From: Collinsella sp.
GTDB lineage: Bacteria > Actinomycetota > Coriobacteriia > Coriobacteriales > Coriobacteriaceae
DNA length: 23,696 nucleotides
NCBI GenBank assembly: GCA_020025115.1
Contig: JAHHSP010000007.1
Coordinates: 1 to 23,696 of the forward strand
Reading direction: 5' to 3'
A program made the translations under genes and the position numbers. The notes below the pieces were generated by a model. The model saw only the letters and a program-made list of their open reading frames with translations, was not told the DNA's origin and ran no database searches. Below, one piece after another: positions 23,204 through 23,696 of the stretch. How positions within the stretch are numbered: the first letter of the stretch is position 1; every line of letters starts with the position of its first letter.

Positions 23204-23215
23204 TGTTTCGAAACA
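23204..23215. promoter_or_regulatory. TGTTTCGAAACA palindrome at the pilus transcription start
   Basis: A perfect 12-base palindrome directly abutting the -10 hexamer (sharing its last base) and covering the expected +1. This is a typical place for a repressor operator. A related TTTCGAAA palindrome lies upstream of the FUSC-like gene at 15739-15748. Confidence 0.5.
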
Positions 23216-23242
23216 GTATAGCGAAATAATTACCCCTGTTAA
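23215..23242 (-). promoter_or_regulatory. Sigma70-type promoter of the pilus operon
   Basis: On the minus strand TTAACA (23242-23237) and TATACT (23220-23215) are separated by 16 bases, close to consensus. The predicted transcript starts near 23209, giving a 5'UTR of about 58 bases. It is the best promoter in the window by sequence and drives all four pilus genes unless internal promoters exist. Confidence 0.75.
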
Positions 23243-23273
23243 GACCCTATTTAACTTTTTGCGCCCGCTCCTC

Positions 23274-23289
23274 GTTTACAGCTGTTTAC
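23274..23289. repeat. Direct GTTTAC repeats 10 bases apart upstream of the pilus promoter
   Basis: GTTTAC occurs twice with a start-to-start spacing of 10 bases, one helical turn, about 32-47 bases upstream of the -35 hexamer. The spacing and position suit binding of a transcription activator. An eight-base palindrome ACAGCTGT lies across them. Function inferred. Confidence 0.35.
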
Positions 23290-23398
23290 CTATGATTTTT
23301 ATCGGTACAGGAGGGCCATTTCCGACTCCGTCCGGATACCTCGCCACGCGCTCCGGTATCGGCCCCGCAGCACGCCTGTGGTTTTTCATCATGGAAGA

Positions 23399-23407
23399 GG
23401 GGGGGGG
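23399..23407. repeat. G9 homopolymer upstream of the pilus promoter
   Basis: Nine consecutive G on the plus strand, about 157 bases upstream of the -35 hexamer and outside any recognised gene. Its length makes it prone to slippage. Confidence 0.85.
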
Positions 23408-23450
23408 TTAGATTCTGAAAGTCACAGGTAACTGCGAAGGGGATCGGGAC

Positions 23451-23486
23451 CCGCCCCGCAGCCCCTGGCACGGGCCTGCGGGGCGG
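23451..23486 (-). terminator. Strong hairpin after the VOC-family gene
   Basis: The arms CCGCCCCGCAG and CTGCGGGGCGG make a perfect 11 bp stem that can extend by three more pairs past one mismatch. It begins 17 bases after the VOC gene stop. No U tract follows on the minus strand, so it may be a U-less terminator or an mRNA 3'-end stabiliser. Confidence 0.55.
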
Positions 23487-23503
23487 CCCTGCACGGCAGC
23501 CGC

Positions 23504-23696
23504 TTAATCGAGCTGGACCGGCTGCATCATCTCCAGCACGATACCGTCGGGATCCTTGAAGTAGAACGCTCGGCTCGCGCCGAGTCCCTGCTCGGTGAAA
23601 TCGAAGAACTGCGGCTCAGACAGGCACTCGACGCCCAGCTCGCAAAGGCGCGTATATTCCGCCTCGATATCATCCGTGTAAAAGCAGACTTCCGAA
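23504..23696 (-). CDS. VOC/glyoxalase-family protein, 3' part
   Basis: The last 63 codons of a gene that enters from the right edge. The readable end contains YTDDIEAEYTRLCELGVE, FTEQGLG, the hallmark AFYFKDPDGIVLEMMQP and a short tail ending in LD. The F-x-DPDG-x-x-LE motif, with its metal-binding Glu, marks the C-terminal beta-alpha-beta-beta-beta half of the vicinal oxygen chelate fold, found in lactoylglutathione lyases, dioxygenases and antibiotic-binding proteins. Which enzyme this is cannot be told without the N-terminal half. It is on the same strand as the pilus operon but separated from it by about 350 bases, a hairpin and a strong promoter, so it is probably an independent gene. 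Confidence 0.85.
   Translation of the reverse strand, partial: SEVCFYTDDIEAEYTRLCELGVECLSEPQFFDFTEQGLGASRAFYFKDPDGIVLEMMQPVQLD

Larger units (their letters stand above)
23152..23503. other. Intergenic region upstream of the pilus operon
   Basis: About 350 bases without a credible gene, noticeably more AT-rich than its surroundings in the promoter-proximal half. From the adhesin outward it holds the ribosome binding site, a 5'UTR hairpin, a 12-base palindrome at the likely transcription start, a strong promoter, paired GTTTAC repeats, a plain stretch of about 110 bases, a G9 run (23399-23407) and a strong hairpin after the VOC gene. Short open frames here show no family resemblance or ribosome binding site worth calling. 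Confidence 0.8.

Noticed and set aside
23184..23471. Small open frames in the region upstream of the pilus operon.
   Set aside because: No Shine-Dalgarno at a sensible distance, no family resemblance, and they cross the promoter or the hairpin structures.

Overview
This is a GC-rich, gene-dense stretch of a Gram-positive bacterial chromosome. The mix of features best fits a host-associated actinobacterium of the class Coriobacteriia (Collinsella/Olsenella/Atopobium-like): high GC, a GatCAB amidotransferase, a full beta-glucoside PTS operon with BglG-type antitermination, and a sortase-assembled pilus with LPXTG signals. The assignment comes from gene content and composition, not from a database match, so treat it as moderately certain.

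Layout. (1) 1-2722, minus strand: gatC-gatA-gatB, the tRNA-dependent amidotransferase; gatB runs off the left edge. (2) 2866-7717, minus: a self-contained beta-glucoside uptake and cleavage operon, in transcription order bglG antiterminator, PTS EIIBC, 6-phospho-beta-glucosidase, free EIIA, HPr. Its leader carries a recognisable RAT antiterminator hairpin. (3) 7940-8698, minus: a YitT-type membrane protein. (4) 8892-11362, plus: moaA and a moaC-mobB fusion for molybdenum cofactor synthesis, the only plus-strand genes here. (5) 11389-14530, minus: ligA (NAD-dependent DNA ligase) and a Cof-type HAD phosphatase. (6) 14634-15716, minus: a FUSC-like membrane protein. (7) 15894-23151, minus: a four-gene pilus operon, in transcription order 1376-residue tip adhesin with a fibro-slime/PA14-like module, major pilin, class C sortase, basal/minor pilin, closed by a strong hairpin. 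(8) 23504-23696, minus: the 3' end of a VOC/glyoxalase-family gene.

How it works together. In the PTS operon, sugar entering through EIIBC is phosphorylated by the chain EI (elsewhere) to HPr to EIIA to EIIB Cys28, and then hydrolysed by the GH1 enzyme. BglG, with all four PRD histidines kept, should bind the RAT in its own leader and prevent termination when substrate is present. The local HPr has Asp at position 46, where Firmicutes HPr carries the regulatory Ser. In the pilus operon the sortase should polymerise the LPSTG major pilin, cap it with the adhesin and join it to the LPQTG basal pilin. A G9 tract inside the adhesin gene, another G9 tract upstream of its promoter and a palindrome at the predicted transcription start suggest that pilus expression may vary between cells.

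The most interesting signals are the Asp46 HPr, the RAT/terminator leader whose 3' arm is also the bglG ribosome binding site, the MoaC-MobB fusion, the insertion of about 70 residues in GatB, and the G tracts, internal LPATG and palindromes of the pilus locus. No tRNA, rRNA, CRISPR array, transposase or phage gene was seen.
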